Origin: Dipteris shenzhenensis | Taxonomy: Eukaryota > Polypodiophyta > Polypodiopsida > Gleicheniales | Reading direction: 5' to 3' (one strand) | Length of the DNA stretch: 64,000 nucleotides | Assembly (NCBI GenBank): GCA_047967505.1 | Contig: CM106541.1 | In this document: piece by piece, positions 44,964 to 56,187 of the stretch | How the letters are laid out: the number at the start of each line of letters is the position of its first letter | Numbering within the stretch: position 1 is the stretch's first letter | Made by a program: the position numbers and the translations under genes | Notes under the pieces: model-generated | Database searches by the model: none | Seen by the model: the letters and a program-made list of their open reading frames with translations, nothing else | What the model was told of the DNA's origin: nothing

Positions 44964-45979
44964 GGGTGTGATTTTTTTGTGAGCTTTTTGTCATGAGCTT
45001 TTTTTCAATTTTCATGAATATTGCGAGCTTTTCATTCACCTGAGAGAGAGAGGGGGGGGGGGGGTCATGGAGTGGGGTGGGTTGAAAGTTTGGGTTGTGG
45101 TTGCAGTTAAGAGGAGAGAGGGGGGGGAGGGGAGATAAAGGAAAGGGGGAGGAACGGGCGCATGGGTAAGGTGGCATGGAGAAGGGAGGGGAGGGGAGTT
45201 GGAAGATATATTCATTATCATAGTGGAGAACGTAGAGGGGGAACTTATAAGGTATGCAAGGGGGAACTTATAAGGTATGCAAAGAGGAGTGCAAGGAGGA
45301 GAGAGAGGATGAGGAATGTGAAAGTTATGTTCATCTACTAAATGTAAAGGGGAAGGGAGAGCATGTGGGAAATTTGTTTATTTTCAAAGTGTATAATTTG
45401 ACAGATTTGACCTCATATTTGGATTCCTCGTCGAATTCCGGTCATTTTGAGTACCAACATGACCATATTCTGATAAAAATTGGAAAAATGGTGTTTTTGT
45501 CATTTTGGCCTGTTTGGGGCCTGTTTTGAGTCTGCGCTACTCAAAACAGGCCCCAAACAAGCCAAAATGACAAAAACACCATTTTTCCAATTTTTATCAG
45601 AATATGGTCATGTTGGTACTCAAAATGACCGGAATTCGACAAGGAATCCAAATATGAGGTCAAAAGTTTCAAATTATACACTTTTAAAATGTACATATCT
45701 CCCATAGTTCCTCCCTTCTACTTTGAATATGGACATATCTTCCATAATTTTTTGCCTCCTACTGCCACTCATATCCTCCCCCCCCTTGTGCATAGTATAC
45801 ACTCTTCCACCCCTCCCACATGCTATGAAAATGAACATATCCTATATTCTCTCCCCCTCTTTCTAACCTCCCCATCTTTCTTATAACAAAAACATGTATG
45901 GATTTCTAAAAAAAGCTCGCAAAAACAAAGGAAATGGTAAAAAAGCTCACATTAAAAAGCTCGCCAAAAGATTTCCCCC
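44964..45979. mobile_element. Foldback (MULE-type, non-autonomous) element nested in copia
   Basis: A 1016-bp insertion with 9-10 bp target duplications. The ends are inverted repeats of about 70 bp rich in GAGCTTTTT (GGGTGTGATTTTTTTGTGAG on the left; GGGGGAAATCTTTTGGCGAG reading inward from the right). The resemblance extends through G-rich/C-rich middles to a near-perfect inner inverted repeat at 45406-45531 / 45539-45664, so almost the whole element can fold on itself. It has no transposase. Target duplication length suggests Mutator superfamily mobilisation. It interrupts the integrase-RT linker of the copia host. Confidence 0.85.
45406..45664. repeat. 126-bp inverted repeat with 7-nt loop
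   Basis: Arms 45406-45531 and 45539-45664 around the loop CTGCGCT (45532-45538). I count two mismatches in 126 pairs, both C/T differences. RNA from either strand would form a long hairpin. Confidence 0.93.
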
Positions 45980-45989
45980 ATGATTGATG

Positions 45990-47180
45990 TAGATGCACAA
46001 AATGGTAATGCTGCACAAAATTCACAGCAGCAATCACAAAATATCAGTGGACCTGCAGTGTCCTCTAGCAGTGGTTCACATACTTCGCCATGGACAGGTA
46101 GATTGAGATCAGGAGAATCTCCTCAAAGCAATGCAGATAGTGGTACGCAGGTATCACGAAAAGGAAAAGAGAAGGTAGATCAGCCCATGTTTGATGTGAA
46201 TGCAGGTCACTCTTATGTGGATGGTGAATCCAGTGGCTCAGAACAGAGCATTGATGATGAGTTGGGTATTCCTTCCGTTGCTACACCTGGAGTAAGGAAG
46301 ACCAGGGATGTTTTGAGAGCACTTGGAAGTGAGCCTATTTTGCGCAGGTCTACCAGAGCTAGGTATCCTCTGGATAGGCTGAAATATGATGGATTTATCC
46401 ATTCACTATGCTTATATGGTCAAAGTGATACAGGAACTAGAACCCACTTCTTTTGAGCAAGCTAGGGGAAATGAAAAATGGGAGAAAGCCATGGATGAAG
46501 AAATGGATGCCTTGGAAGCCAATGCTACATGGCAATTGGTACCTTTGCCTAAAAATAAGAATGCAATTGGATGTAAGTGGGTTTATAAGATCAAGCACAA
46601 TGCAGATGGTTCTGTAAATAGATACAAGGCAAGATTAGTTGTCAAGGGGTATGCACAGACATATGGCATTGATTATGAAGAAACATTCAGTCCGGTTGCA
46701 AGGATGGCAACTGTAAGAGTAGTCACTGCTATGGCTGCATCAAAGGGATGGTCTTTACATCAGATGGATGTAAAGAATGCCTTCTTGCATGGTGATTTGC
46801 AAGAAGAGGTCTTTATGGAGTAGCCAGCAGGCTATGTTCATGCTATTCATCCTGAGTTTATTTACAAGTTGAAGAAAGCCTTGTATGGCTTGAAGCAAGC
46901 ACCTAAAGCATGGTCTGACAAGATAGGACAGTATCTTGTCACTATTGGCTTTCAGATTTCCAAGGCAGATTTCTCACTCTATGTGAGAAAAACAGAGAAC
47001 GGGATTATGCTTCTTGTCATTTATGTTGATCATTTGATCATCACAGGTGATAATGATGAAGATATCCTTCATGTGAAAATGCTATTGAATCAGAAGTTTG
47101 AGATGAAGGATTTGGGAGAGCTACATTATTTCTTGGGCATTGAGGTGATTAGATCACCAAGTGGGATACAGCTCTTGTAG
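45990..47180 (+). pseudogene. Copia integrase tail and reverse transcriptase
   Basis: The frame resumes after the foldback with a Gln/Ser-rich linker (45980-46340), then the RT_2 domain: [60 protein letters not shown] (first catalytic Asp), ALYGLKQAPKAW, then LLVIYVDHLIITGD at about 47010-47050, where the family has YVDD. The second active-site Asp is His. A frame change lies between about 46386 and 46450. A TAG at 46821 replaces the Gln of MEQPAGY, and another TAG at 47178 precedes RQYGLDMM, where a Gln is usual. RT copies element RNA into cDNA, but this copy is dead several times over. Confidence 0.93.
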
Positions 47181-47192
47181 AGACAGTATGGA

Positions 47193-47881
47193 TTGGACAT
47201 GATGTCCAAATATGGGATGACAAGCTATAAGCCTATTTCAGTCCCTTTGGAGCAGAATGTGAAGCTGAGCACAGATGCAGGTGAGCTTCTGGAAGACCCT
47301 ACTATGTACAGACGCATAGTAGGAAGTTTGATTTATAAGACTATTACCAGGCCAGATTTAAGCTATGCTGTTGGATTGGTAAGTCAGTTTATGCAAGCTC
47401 CAAGGAAACCACATTTGGATGCGGCTAGATACTCAGGTATGTGAAGTCCACATTGCAGTATGGACTATTTTATGAGGCTGGGGTTCAGATACAGTTGCAT
47501 GGATACACTGATGCAGATTGGGCTAGTAGTACTTCTGATAGACGATCTACCAGTGGATATGTGTTCTCTTTTGGGAGTGTTGCAGTCACCTGGAGCAGCA
47601 AGAAACAGCCTACAGTTGCCTTGTCGAGCACAGAGGCTGAGTATAGGGGTGCAGCAATGGCTGCATGTGAGGTAGCTTGGTTGCATAAGCTACTTTATGA
47701 TATGCATCAGTCTACAGATGGGCCAGTTGTCATTTATTCTGACAACATGAGCAGTATACACTTGGCAAATAACCCAGTCTATCATGCTAGAACAAAGCAC
47801 ATTGAGGTGCATTATCACTATGTGCAGGAGAAGGTTTTACTAGGTCTTATTGATCTAGTTTATGTCAGCACAGAAGATTAG
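47193..47881 (+). pseudogene. Copia RNase H region
   Basis: MSKYGMTSYKPISVPLEQN links RT to RNase H. After a two-base loss near 47425 the frame continues with GYTDADWASSTSDRRSTSGY (catalytic Asp), WSSKKQPTVALSSTEAEYRG (Glu), VIYSDNMSSIHLANNPVYHA (Asp) and RTKHIEVHYHYVQEKV. A TAG at 47879 stands where copia elements have Gln (TED-Q-VADIF). RNase H removes RNA from the RNA/DNA hybrid during cDNA synthesis. Catalytic residues are intact but the frame is not. Confidence 0.93.
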
Positions 47882-47970
47882 GTAGCTGACATATTCATGA
47901 AGGCATTGGGCGCAGAGAAGCTGCGCAAGTTCAGAGACTTGCTTGGTGTGCAAGAATTGGGATTGAGCTC

Positions 47971-47979
47971 GAGGGGGAG
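47971..47979 (+). promoter_or_regulatory. Polypurine tract
   Basis: GAGGGGGAG immediately before the 3' LTR, the primer for plus-strand cDNA synthesis. Confidence 0.9.
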
Positions 47980-48332
47980 TGTTGAGATATCGAGCTCCAC
48001 TCGTGATATGCCAGGGTGACTGTTGTGAATTTATGTCACCGACTTGTTAGCTGCAGATGCGGTTGGTACACCGCCCACGAATAATAGCTGGATGACAGCT
48101 ATCCTTATCTACTCTAGTTTGTGGCTCAGTTAGTATGCCACCTTAGTTAGTTGAGTTTGGTTTGAGACCCACATATAGGGTTCTTCTATTTTCTTTGTAC
48201 TAGAGTTCTTTTGGCTTTCACAACTAAGAAGAGGAAAACTATTTTCAACCTCCACCTGTGTGTATATTCCCCCATTGTGCATGTGAGAAAGTCGCAAGTG
48301 AGACTCCTTCCCTCTCTCCCACTATCTTCACA
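47980..48332 (+). repeat. Copia 3' LTR
   Basis: 353 bp, TG...CA. Ten differences from the 5' LTR, all transitions, no indels. Followed by CTTAA (48333-48337). Confidence 0.97.
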
Positions 48333-49275
48333 CTTAACCCGAAACCAAAAGAGCCTGAAATGGAGCTGAAACAGCCTGAAGGATTCCCCTAATCATCTCT
48401 ACTTCATACCAAACATATTACAACACTTGGCAAGTGTTCAAGGTCAAAGTACATAGCAAATGAAAGCTTGGGGACAAGAAAAATAGGAAATAGAAATTCA
48501 ACAAGTAAGCAGGAAGGAATCTGATAGTTCCAGGCAATTTGATGAAGGTCGAATGCATTCTGAAGGTTGGAAATAATCAGAAAGATGGATTGTCAACATG
48601 ATTGCAGTAAAGGGAATTTTTAAAAGTCTGAAGGTATTTGTTGTGATTTTTTATTCAACATTTGATATTCAGACAATTGGCATAACATGGACAAGCAATC
48701 CAATGATAATCCGAGTAGTTTAGGCAATCTGACTATGGTAGATTCTAGACAAAAATTTGAATTTAGCCAAGGGACTAAAGCTGACTTAGAATTTAGAATT
48801 CGGGATTATTAATCAACGTCATGCAGATTTTTCAAAGGCAAATGAAGGATGTCTTTGAGGACTTTACAGAGTAACTTATGTTGCAGATGTTGGAGCTTCA
48901 TCGACATATTATTTTTTCCTTGATCGGAGTGATGTATCCATTCTTTGCCATTGGAATGTGAACATGTTAATTCATACATGGTTCTATTTATTCATTTTGT
49001 ATGAACTAGCATCGATGACATTATATTTCATGGGTTCCCTAGCCTTGGCATGTAGCTATGAAATTGTACAATTGTAACTAGTAGAACCTACACCATGGAG
49101 GTTAAGAAGGGTTCCGGTCTATGCTTTTTTGTTCCACAAAGAGCTGCCCACTGAAAGTGTTAGGTGTTGAGGGGTATTTAGGCACCTAGGCTAAGTAGAG
49201 CCATGTGGAAGTTGGAAGGTCACAAGTCATCTAAATGAGTGGCAACTACCAAGGACCATGAGGAGCACATATTAG
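48333..49275 (+). mobile_element. LTR element copy 2, part right of the copia insertion
   Basis: 48340-49167 follows the same order as 28865-29822 of copy 1 (AACCCGAAACCAAAAGAGCC near the start; GTTGCAGATGTTGGAGCTTC; GGTTAAGAAGGGTTC near the end). 49168-49270 is the first 100 bp or so of an LTR (TGTTGAGGGGTATTTAGGCA), after which similarity ends, so the 3' LTR is truncated or interrupted. No gene. Confidence 0.75.
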
Positions 49276-49845
49276 CACAAATTTTGGGACCTATAAATTC
49301 TTCCAAAAAACTCTCTTAGAGATGGGAATTTTGAAAGGCCCATCAGCAAGAGGAGAGGGAGCAGGAGGGAGGAGGGAGGGAGGAGGAAAGAGGGAGGAAG
49401 GAGGAGGAGAGTGGAGCTTGGGTTTGCAAAGGTGAGAGAATTCTAGAACACATTGATATAGTAAGGAGCATGCATGCCAGAAGATCAAGCACATGAACAC
49501 AAAAGTGAACTGAACATTAAATCCCAAACAGTGAGAGATCATTTGCATTAAGAGATATTTATACATGTTTTTGATTTGTCATCTCTGACACAAAGTTGGG
49601 AGAGTTTCTTTCTTCTATGAGAACTTCTCTCTCGTATGAGAGTTTCCCTCTTTTGTGAGAGTTTCTCTCTACTATGGGAGTTTCTCTCTTCTATGAGAGA
49701 TTCTCTCTCTTGTGAGATTTTCTCTCTCTAACACAAATTGTAGATTTTAATATTCTCTCTCTAGATCTTGATTTTGCAAATACATTTAGATATTTTCTAG
49801 AGAGTCCTTTGGTGTCGCAAACCTACTAGATCCACCAAATCTACC
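49276..49845. repeat. Purine-rich block and GAGAGTTTCTCTCT repeats
   Basis: About 49345-49412 is almost pure purine (GAGGGAGGA words). About 49605-49720 carries five or six imperfect copies of TATGAGAGTTTCTCTCTT, a short unit that is itself partly palindromic. No gene. Confidence 0.75.
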
Positions 49846-50010
49846 TTTGAACTCAAGATATTACAAGCAAATCTTTGTCGCTACTCCACACACAAGCTCA
49901 AGATATTATAAGCAAAACTTTGTCAAGATATTACTAGTGGAACTTTGTTGCTACTCCACATACAATCTTGAGATGTTACAAGTGAAACTTTGTTGCTACT
50001 CCACACACAC
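49846..50010. repeat. Tandem repeat around CTCAAGATATTACAAG
   Basis: Three to four imperfect copies of a 55-70 bp unit containing AAGATATTA(C/T)AAGC, AACTTTGT and GCTACTCCACA. Confidence 0.75.
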
Positions 50011-50774
50011 AATGATCTCATCATGGTTGCTCGTGATTGTTTGTTTGAACCTTGTTGCCATAGGGTTAACAAATCCCCTAGACAAATTACCCATCCTCAA
50101 GTTATGATTGATTATGAATTAGAGTTGGATCAATGCCCTTGTTATCCAAAGGCTGTGGTAAAGTTAGCATTGGTGTATGACTTGGCATGCTTGTTGCTGA
50201 TCTTTTCCTTGTAGTTCTCAAACTCCATAGTGTTTTTGCTCACATTATCTAAAAATCTCAAACAAATAGATATATCACCCTTCAAGTGATATGATGCCAC
50301 GTTGAAAGAGGAATTAGTAGTTTGAGCATCTACCTATTCATTCAAATTGAAGCTGAGCATGGGAAGATGTTGATCAATTGTGAGGAACCCTTCAAAGATT
50401 ATTGCCAATGCTTCACTATATTTGACAATATTCTTGATGGTTTTATCATGACTTCCTTGCATGTGTGATGTATGTTTGTCTAATAATTTTATGAGTGTTT
50501 CTTGTATTTTTACTTTGCAATAAATGTCAAAACTTCATGTGATTGAAATGGGGTGAAATGTTGAATCAACATATGGATATTGTAATTAGCACTTAGGATA
50601 AACCCATCCTTGCAAATTGCAAAAGTGCAACTATGAACTGTTGCATTATGATAATGTGTGAAAGTGAAGATAAGAAAGACAAAGCTATACATTGCTTGAC
50701 CAATGTGGATACCCCATCAACTTAGAAAAACTAATTCATCTAAGGAAAAGTTTAATAAAATACGAGATGTCACT

Positions 50775-50900
50775 CATGCACATATGCATGGACACGTGCA
50801 TGCACACATGCACACGCACGCGCACACACACACGCACACACACAAACACATACAAACACACATGCACATGCACATGCACACACACGCACACACATGCAAA
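50775..50900. repeat. (CA)n-rich microsatellite
   Basis: CACACA/CATGCA/CACGCA runs with a few interruptions. It generates short His/Thr frames by composition. Confidence 0.92.
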
Positions 50901-53422
50901 GCTTGTGTGCATACATTAAGAAAAACTTTCAAAAGTTATATTTAGTATACTAGCTAAATTTTCAAAAAAAATGTGTTTAGTATATAAACCTTTGGCAAAT
51001 TCTCATGGATTTCATTGATCATTTTATAATAATGAACTTTTTTAAACCTACCTTTTATTTAAATCTAGTTTCAAATCTTGGATCATAAGAACATATAAAC
51101 TTTCATGAGACTTATAAAAGTTTCACGTATTTTAACAAACCTAATGCAAAAAAATCATCCTTGATATGGGGAGCGACAAGAAATGAAAAATAGTACATAA
51201 AACTAAAGGGTGAAATTTAAAAATCCAATATGAACAAGTGTTTGATCTAGTCTAACTACACAAAGCATAGAAAACCAAAAAAATCATGAGATTGTGGACC
51301 TTGCAAACACCAGAGTCATCATAGATGTGCCTAAAAGTTCAAGATTGAAAAAGGCAAGAAGACCATATGGTGTCACAGTTCATTATCACTTTATTCATAC
51401 GCGTACATTTTCAAGCATCAAATTTAGATCCTTTACTTCATATAGAAAAGAGAGCACATGAGATAGTGCTCAATGTTCTTATTTTGTGACATGATCACCA
51501 CAAGCTCAAATGGTAGACTTATTTCTAAAATTAACTCATATAGATAGTTTGATATGGACATGAGAGACGATTCTCTAGTTTGAATTTGGAGAAATTAACA
51601 TCAAATTATAATGACACAAATCAAGCATACTCAATAAATTTTTTAAAGAAACTATGGATGCATGACTGCAAAAGGCTTTCTAACTCCCACGGAAACCAAC
51701 ATAAGGCCTTCACCCTATGAAAATCCACCTAAAATACATCACCAATACTAACTTAAGTCTTCTTGAAAATTACAAAGCTCAAATATGACAAATAGTTAGA
51801 CCTTGGCTACTACATATATCTCTACAAATGTAGATTGAGCTAGTAATGATGATGACAAAGGTGTACAAGTGCATTTAATATTGGTTCAACATCCTTGTCT
51901 TAGAAAAAAAGGAAAATTTTGTATGGCTACTTTATCAACAAAAGTAGAATACATATGGTTATGAATACGCTTCCCTCTAACTATGTATGACAAGTGAGTT
52001 GATGATGCCTCCAAGTGGTAGCAGAGGATAAGGCTTGGGCAATTCAAGATCTATCCTCATGATGCATGCACCAAGAGCTGCAATCGCATGCATAGATGTG
52101 TGATATGATGGGTCAACAGACTTCAAAGCTTGAAGGAAACAAGCAAAGAAGCCCATGCACAAAACTAGCACACGGAGAGCAATAGCAATAAGAGCTAGTG
52201 TGTAGAGTAGTAGAGAATCAAGTAGAACAAAGAGCTCAAGCTAACATGGGAGCCACTACACAAAGCCAAAGAAATAAAATAATGATCCAACTTGCAAGAT
52301 AGATTCATGAAAGCTTTTTACAAAGACAAGTACAACAGAGCGGCAGAGCAAGTAGAAGCTCAGTAGAGGTTGCACTGACATGGCAACACATTGATAGCCC
52401 GACATGCAGCAGCATGATAATCATTATGCAACAATCGGTTAGACCATACAATCTAAAGGCCAATCACCAAGTTCAAAGTACCAACAAGGTCCTGCATGCC
52501 ATTTGTAGCAGAAAGATAGTTAACACTGGTGTAGAAATTAGAATCAAAGATCTCACAAGTAGTGTAGGCATAAAATCTAATGTATAAGGCATAGGTTATA
52601 CTTCGTATTTCTTGGTGTATGGCATTGAATTATTACTACCCATCGCAATTGAGATCCCAATGCTTCAAATAGCACCAGAACATAACTTGGGAGAACCAGA
52701 GGCAACTGAACAGAGTCTTTTCCAAATCTCTTTGTTAGACTAACATAAGAAAGGAGCCTATCTAAATTCTCTGCCAAGGAGAAAACAACAAAATTGTTAC
52801 CATGGCAAATGTGCCATAGATTTTGAATTCAAAAAAGATTATTTAGTTCTTTTTTTGATTCTAGGAATGAGTTATTCTAGGGAAGCCCCAATCCCACTCC
52901 AATTCTTATGGTAGGGACTTGTGAGAATCATTAACGTAGGTCAAAATAACACGGTCCAAATAGCAAAGCTACTATATAATTTCAAAGGGTTCCTTTGGAG
53001 CAATGTTTGACATATCGAGGAGATCTGCTTGTTTTTGTTCTGAAACACATTTGAGATATTTTATTCTCTGAGGGATAAGATCTATTCTATTATACAATCA
53101 AAGGGTTCACTTTGGAACAATGTTTTCATATCTATAAGATCGACTTATATTTTTCCTATTTCTATTTGAGTGATTATCTCCAAAGTATTCTTTTGTGTGT
53201 CAACTATTCATGGTCCTATAGCCAATACCAATAAACATAGGATTAAGGTAACTATGGTACTACAAACTCAACTAATGCAAGTTTGAATAAAGGTTTAAGG
53301 AATCAAAGACATGATTTTGCTTTCTAGAGCTGAGAGGTATGATCACAATGCACCTACTAAAAAAGTTTTTTTCCCATTAGTCTCCCAACATTCACAATAG
53401 GAACAACACTCATCAATGAATT

Positions 53423-53574
53423 CTTGAATAAGTATTCTGTTAAATGGAAAGACTTTTGTAGTATGCATCTTACATGAGGATTTCCTATATGATGCATTCT
53501 TGAATAAGCATTCTGCTAAATGGAAGCACTTTTGTAGTATGCAGCTTATATGAGGATTTCCTATAGGATGCATT
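53423..53574. repeat. 76-bp tandem duplication
   Basis: CTTGAATAAG(T/C)ATTCTG starts both copies (53423 and 53499). The copies differ at several positions. Confidence 0.85.
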
Positions 53575-54429
53575 TATTTCTATTAACTATGGGTGTAGGT
53601 ACTATAGTAAGAGAGGTGTAGGATCATTAATACGATCCTATAGGATGCATTTATTTCCATTTTAGGTATCTTCCTAAAAATTTTGGTGAGCTTCTAGGCT
53701 CTTTCTAAAAAATTTGGTAAGCTTTTAGGGCTAAAATCTCACTACAATTTTAGTTAAACCCTAAAAGCTCAACAAAAGTTTGGCTAGTGGACAATCAACA
53801 TCTACATTGCAATTGCTTCAAAAATGTTGTTCAAAACTCCTATCAATTCACACAAGGAAATTCTAACAAATATTTATGGGTTCATATTTATCAATACCCT
53901 TTATCAAAAAGAACAATGATCAAAACTTAATAAGTGACCACATAATTCACCATAGACATCCTTAATCCATACCTTCTAAAAGAGCAAACACAAAGATTTT
54001 CCTTTGTCTAAGAGAGAAGTCAGAGAAATCACCTTGTAGCTAGAAGGATGGACCATGTCATATAAACCACTCGTTTGGGTAAAGGTTAGATTCAAAACCA
54101 CCTATTAATTAAAGGGAGGCCACGTGTCTTAAAGAATAGCTTAGGAGAAGGATGCATGCCTTTTGGACCTCCAAAGTCTTTTCTTGATTGTGCTATAATT
54201 TTTAAATGGTAAATAAAACCACTAGGTAACAAAAATGTAAAAAACTTGGCTATAGTTTGCATTTGAGATTAGTGTTCTCATTGTATGACATGATAGCTTG
54301 TAGATTACATCTTTGAAAAAGGTTAATAAAGACTGATGATCCTTGGACGTAGAAAATAAAAAATGTAATAGCCTTTATTATGAAATTATTGAGACTTATG
54401 AAAAGTTAAACTTCAAGCATAGTAAAACG

Positions 54430-54899
54430 GTTGAGTGTGTTTGACTATGCCATTTATTTGCTGATCTTCATCTCTCATTGGAGGGTCCTTCTCCCATTCT
54501 CACTAATAGTCAGAGTGCTGTAGCAGTGGCTAAGAATCCAGTCTATTTGACTGCGCCATGGTTGAGTGTGTTTGACTACACCATTTATTTGTTGATCTTC
54601 ATCTCTGATTGGAGGGTCCTTCTCCCATTCACTGATAGTCAGAGTGTTGTAGCAGTGGCCAAGAATCCAGTTTCATGCTCGCACGAAGCACACCGAGGTT
54701 CACTATCACTATGTCAGAGAGAGGTTGCATGCAAGGGAGATCAATATGATCTATGTGTCAACACATGACAATGTTGCAGACATCTTCACCAAAGCACTTT
54801 CACGTGATAAGTTTGAGGCATTTCGCAATGCCCTGAACTTATCTCCTTTTGGTGATTGATCATTTCCTTGTACATCATCACATTGGCACTCCAAGGGGG
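54430..54899 (+). pseudogene. Copia RNase H terminal fragment with internal duplication
   Basis: The plus strand reads LSLEGPSPILTNSQSAVAVA, then again (after a 131-bp tandem duplication) a changed copy, then HARTKHTEVHYHYVRERL, NMIYVSTHDNVADIFTKALS and a TGA at about 54858-54860. These are the last residues of a copia pol (RNase H). CCAAGGGGG just before 54900 is the polypurine tract and TGTTAGAATTATTGCC begins an LTR. Everything upstream is missing. It belongs to a different copia family from 41741-48332. Confidence 0.85.
54431..54690. repeat. 131-bp tandem duplication inside the copia fragment
   Basis: TTGAGTGTGTTTGACTA starts at 54431 and at 54562. Both copies continue through TTCATCTCT.ATTGGAGGGT and GTAGCAGTGGC.AAGAATCCAG. 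Confidence 0.9.
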
Positions 54900-55130
54900 T
54901 GTTAGAATTATTGCCATATTCTAGCAATGACCAATGTAATGTCGATAAGTGGATTAGGGGCACTTTTCCCTCATTAGAGGTTTTTTCCCCTAACTATAAT
55001 TAGTGGTTAGGATAAAGTTTTGTCTTTTAGACAAAACCTCATCTTTGTATGTTGTTTCTATCTTATTCTATCACACATTTTGCATTGCTCTCACTCTGTT
55101 CAGCTCTCTTTCTTCCTTCAAAGGTACCTT
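54900..55130 (+). repeat. Copia-type LTR (3'), incomplete boundary
   Basis: Starts TGTTAGAATT after a polypurine tract. Contains a short inverted pair GTTTTGTCTTTTAGACAAAA near 55015-55035. I could not place its end because no second LTR is in the window. Confidence 0.55.
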
Positions 55131-55233
55131 CATAGGAAATGGGGACTTCAGTGTACTCAAATTCCATAATTGGCATAAGACACTATAGGGAGCTCATGCA
55201 AATTAAATTTCCTTACTATAGGTTTTATACATA

Positions 55234-55274
<41 letters not shown>

Positions 55275-55851
55275 TGTGTGTGAGAGAGAGAGAGAGAGAA
55301 CCGAAACCATGGTTTTGATCTATGAAAAGAAAGAGAAAAATAGATGAAAGCTTAGTAATTAAATATCAACACATCAAAAATATCTACAAGAAACATTAGG
55401 AACAACAAATCGCAAACAAACACCGCAGGATGAGATATGTTCATACTAAAAAAGACAGCTTTAGATTGTTACAAATTAAGATACATATCAATCAAGATTC
55501 CCCTTATGCTTTGAGAAGAAATGTATCTGTAGGCAGCCTATGCTGGTGCATCACAATTACAAAGATGGAGAAGTCTACTAATATTGCTTGGCATGAGGGA
55601 CATCTGTTTCCATGTGCTAATTCTCACAATATTAGGGTCTCACAATATTAGGACGCTTCTCTCCAGGCAATTAAATGCTTTGTTTCCTATCAATATTAGG
55701 ACGCTTCTCTCGAGGCAATAAAACTGCCTTATGACATTGCCGAACGTAAATATTTAAGTAAAAGTGATACAGCACGCCCTTAGGGACCTTGGGGAAAAAC
55801 TGTATTTTCTACTACAGGGAAAGATATGCAAAAATCAGAGTCTTTAGAATG
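55131..55851. other. 3' flank of the pyruvate kinase gene
   Basis: Contains a compound microsatellite and a 25-bp repeat (AATATTAGGACGCTTCTCTC at about 55647 and 55682). The part next to 55852 should include the 3' UTR of the minus-strand pyruvate kinase gene. No other gene seen. Confidence 0.5.
55230..55300. repeat. Compound (CT)n(GT)n(GA)n microsatellite
   Basis: CT run (about 55231-55271), a short GTGTGTGTG, then a GA run. The CT and GA blocks are self-complementary. Confidence 0.93.
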
Positions 55852-56004
55852 CTACTCTTCCAGCTCAATGATTTTCACCACAGAAGAGTCCCCCACTTTT
55901 TGGCAGACTACAATACGATCATGAGGTTTGATGATTCCAGCAGCTTTTCCGTGATCCATTGCCACTTTCAAGACAGATTCATTAGTGGCATTTGTTGTCT
56001 CTGC
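55852..56004 (-). CDS. Cytosolic-type pyruvate kinase, last coding exon
   Basis: Pyruvate kinase transfers phosphate from phosphoenolpyruvate to ADP, the last step of glycolysis. This exon encodes the final 50 residues of the C-terminal (allosteric) domain: [40 protein letters not shown] and [10 protein letters not shown], then TAG at 55852-55854. It closely resembles the C-terminus I know for the plant cytosolic group that includes Arabidopsis At2g36580/At3g52990, which also ends in KIIELED. The acceptor is TTTACAG before GCAGAG, phase 0. Upstream exons are at 56188-56247 and 61630-61729. No damage is visible. Confidence 0.9.
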   Translation of the reverse strand, partial: AETTNATNESVLKVAMDHGKAAGIIKPHDRIVVCQKVGDSSVVKIIELEE

Positions 56005-56187
56005 CTGTAAAGATCCCATGTAACATACAAAATCAGAATGCTTTTGTGGTTGAAGGAATGCACAAGAATACAATGACAATACCACAATTCAGGGCTACAA
56101 GTGCACAAAACCCTACTCAAAATTATCATTTGCCAGCCTAACCTAGCAGTAAAGATCATGATCTTGGAGACATAATTCCGCACTTAC

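Larger units (their letters stand above)
41741..48332 (+). mobile_element. Ty1-copia retrotransposon, complete but inactivated
   Basis: A 6592-bp element with two 353-bp LTRs, perfect CTTAA duplications, a tRNA-iMet primer site after the 5' LTR, a polypurine tract before the 3' LTR, and gag-protease-integrase-RT-RNase H order, the copia arrangement. Removing the nested 1-kb foldback leaves about 5.6 kb. The coding region carries seven or so premature stops (six TAG, one TGA), several small frameshifts and a changed RT active site. The LTRs differ at ten positions, all transitions. It is nested in LTR element copy 2. Confidence 0.97.
50011..54430. other. AT-rich intergenic stretch
   Basis: No gene I can support. 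Open segments at about 50010-50214 (+; MVARDCLFEPCCHR, ELELDQCPCYPKAVV), 51977-52171 (-) and 52577-52777 (-) lack recognisable domains. Two direct repeats are visible: CAAAGGGTTC..CTTTGGA at 52984 and 53099, and a 76-bp tandem duplication at 53423-53574. Confidence 0.5.

Noticed and set aside
45254-45707. Two ORFs inside the foldback element (91 and 75 codons)
   Set aside because: They are the two arms of the inverted repeat read through. No transposase-like residues.
50692-50945. His/Thr-rich overlapping ORFs
   Set aside because: Produced by the CA microsatellite.
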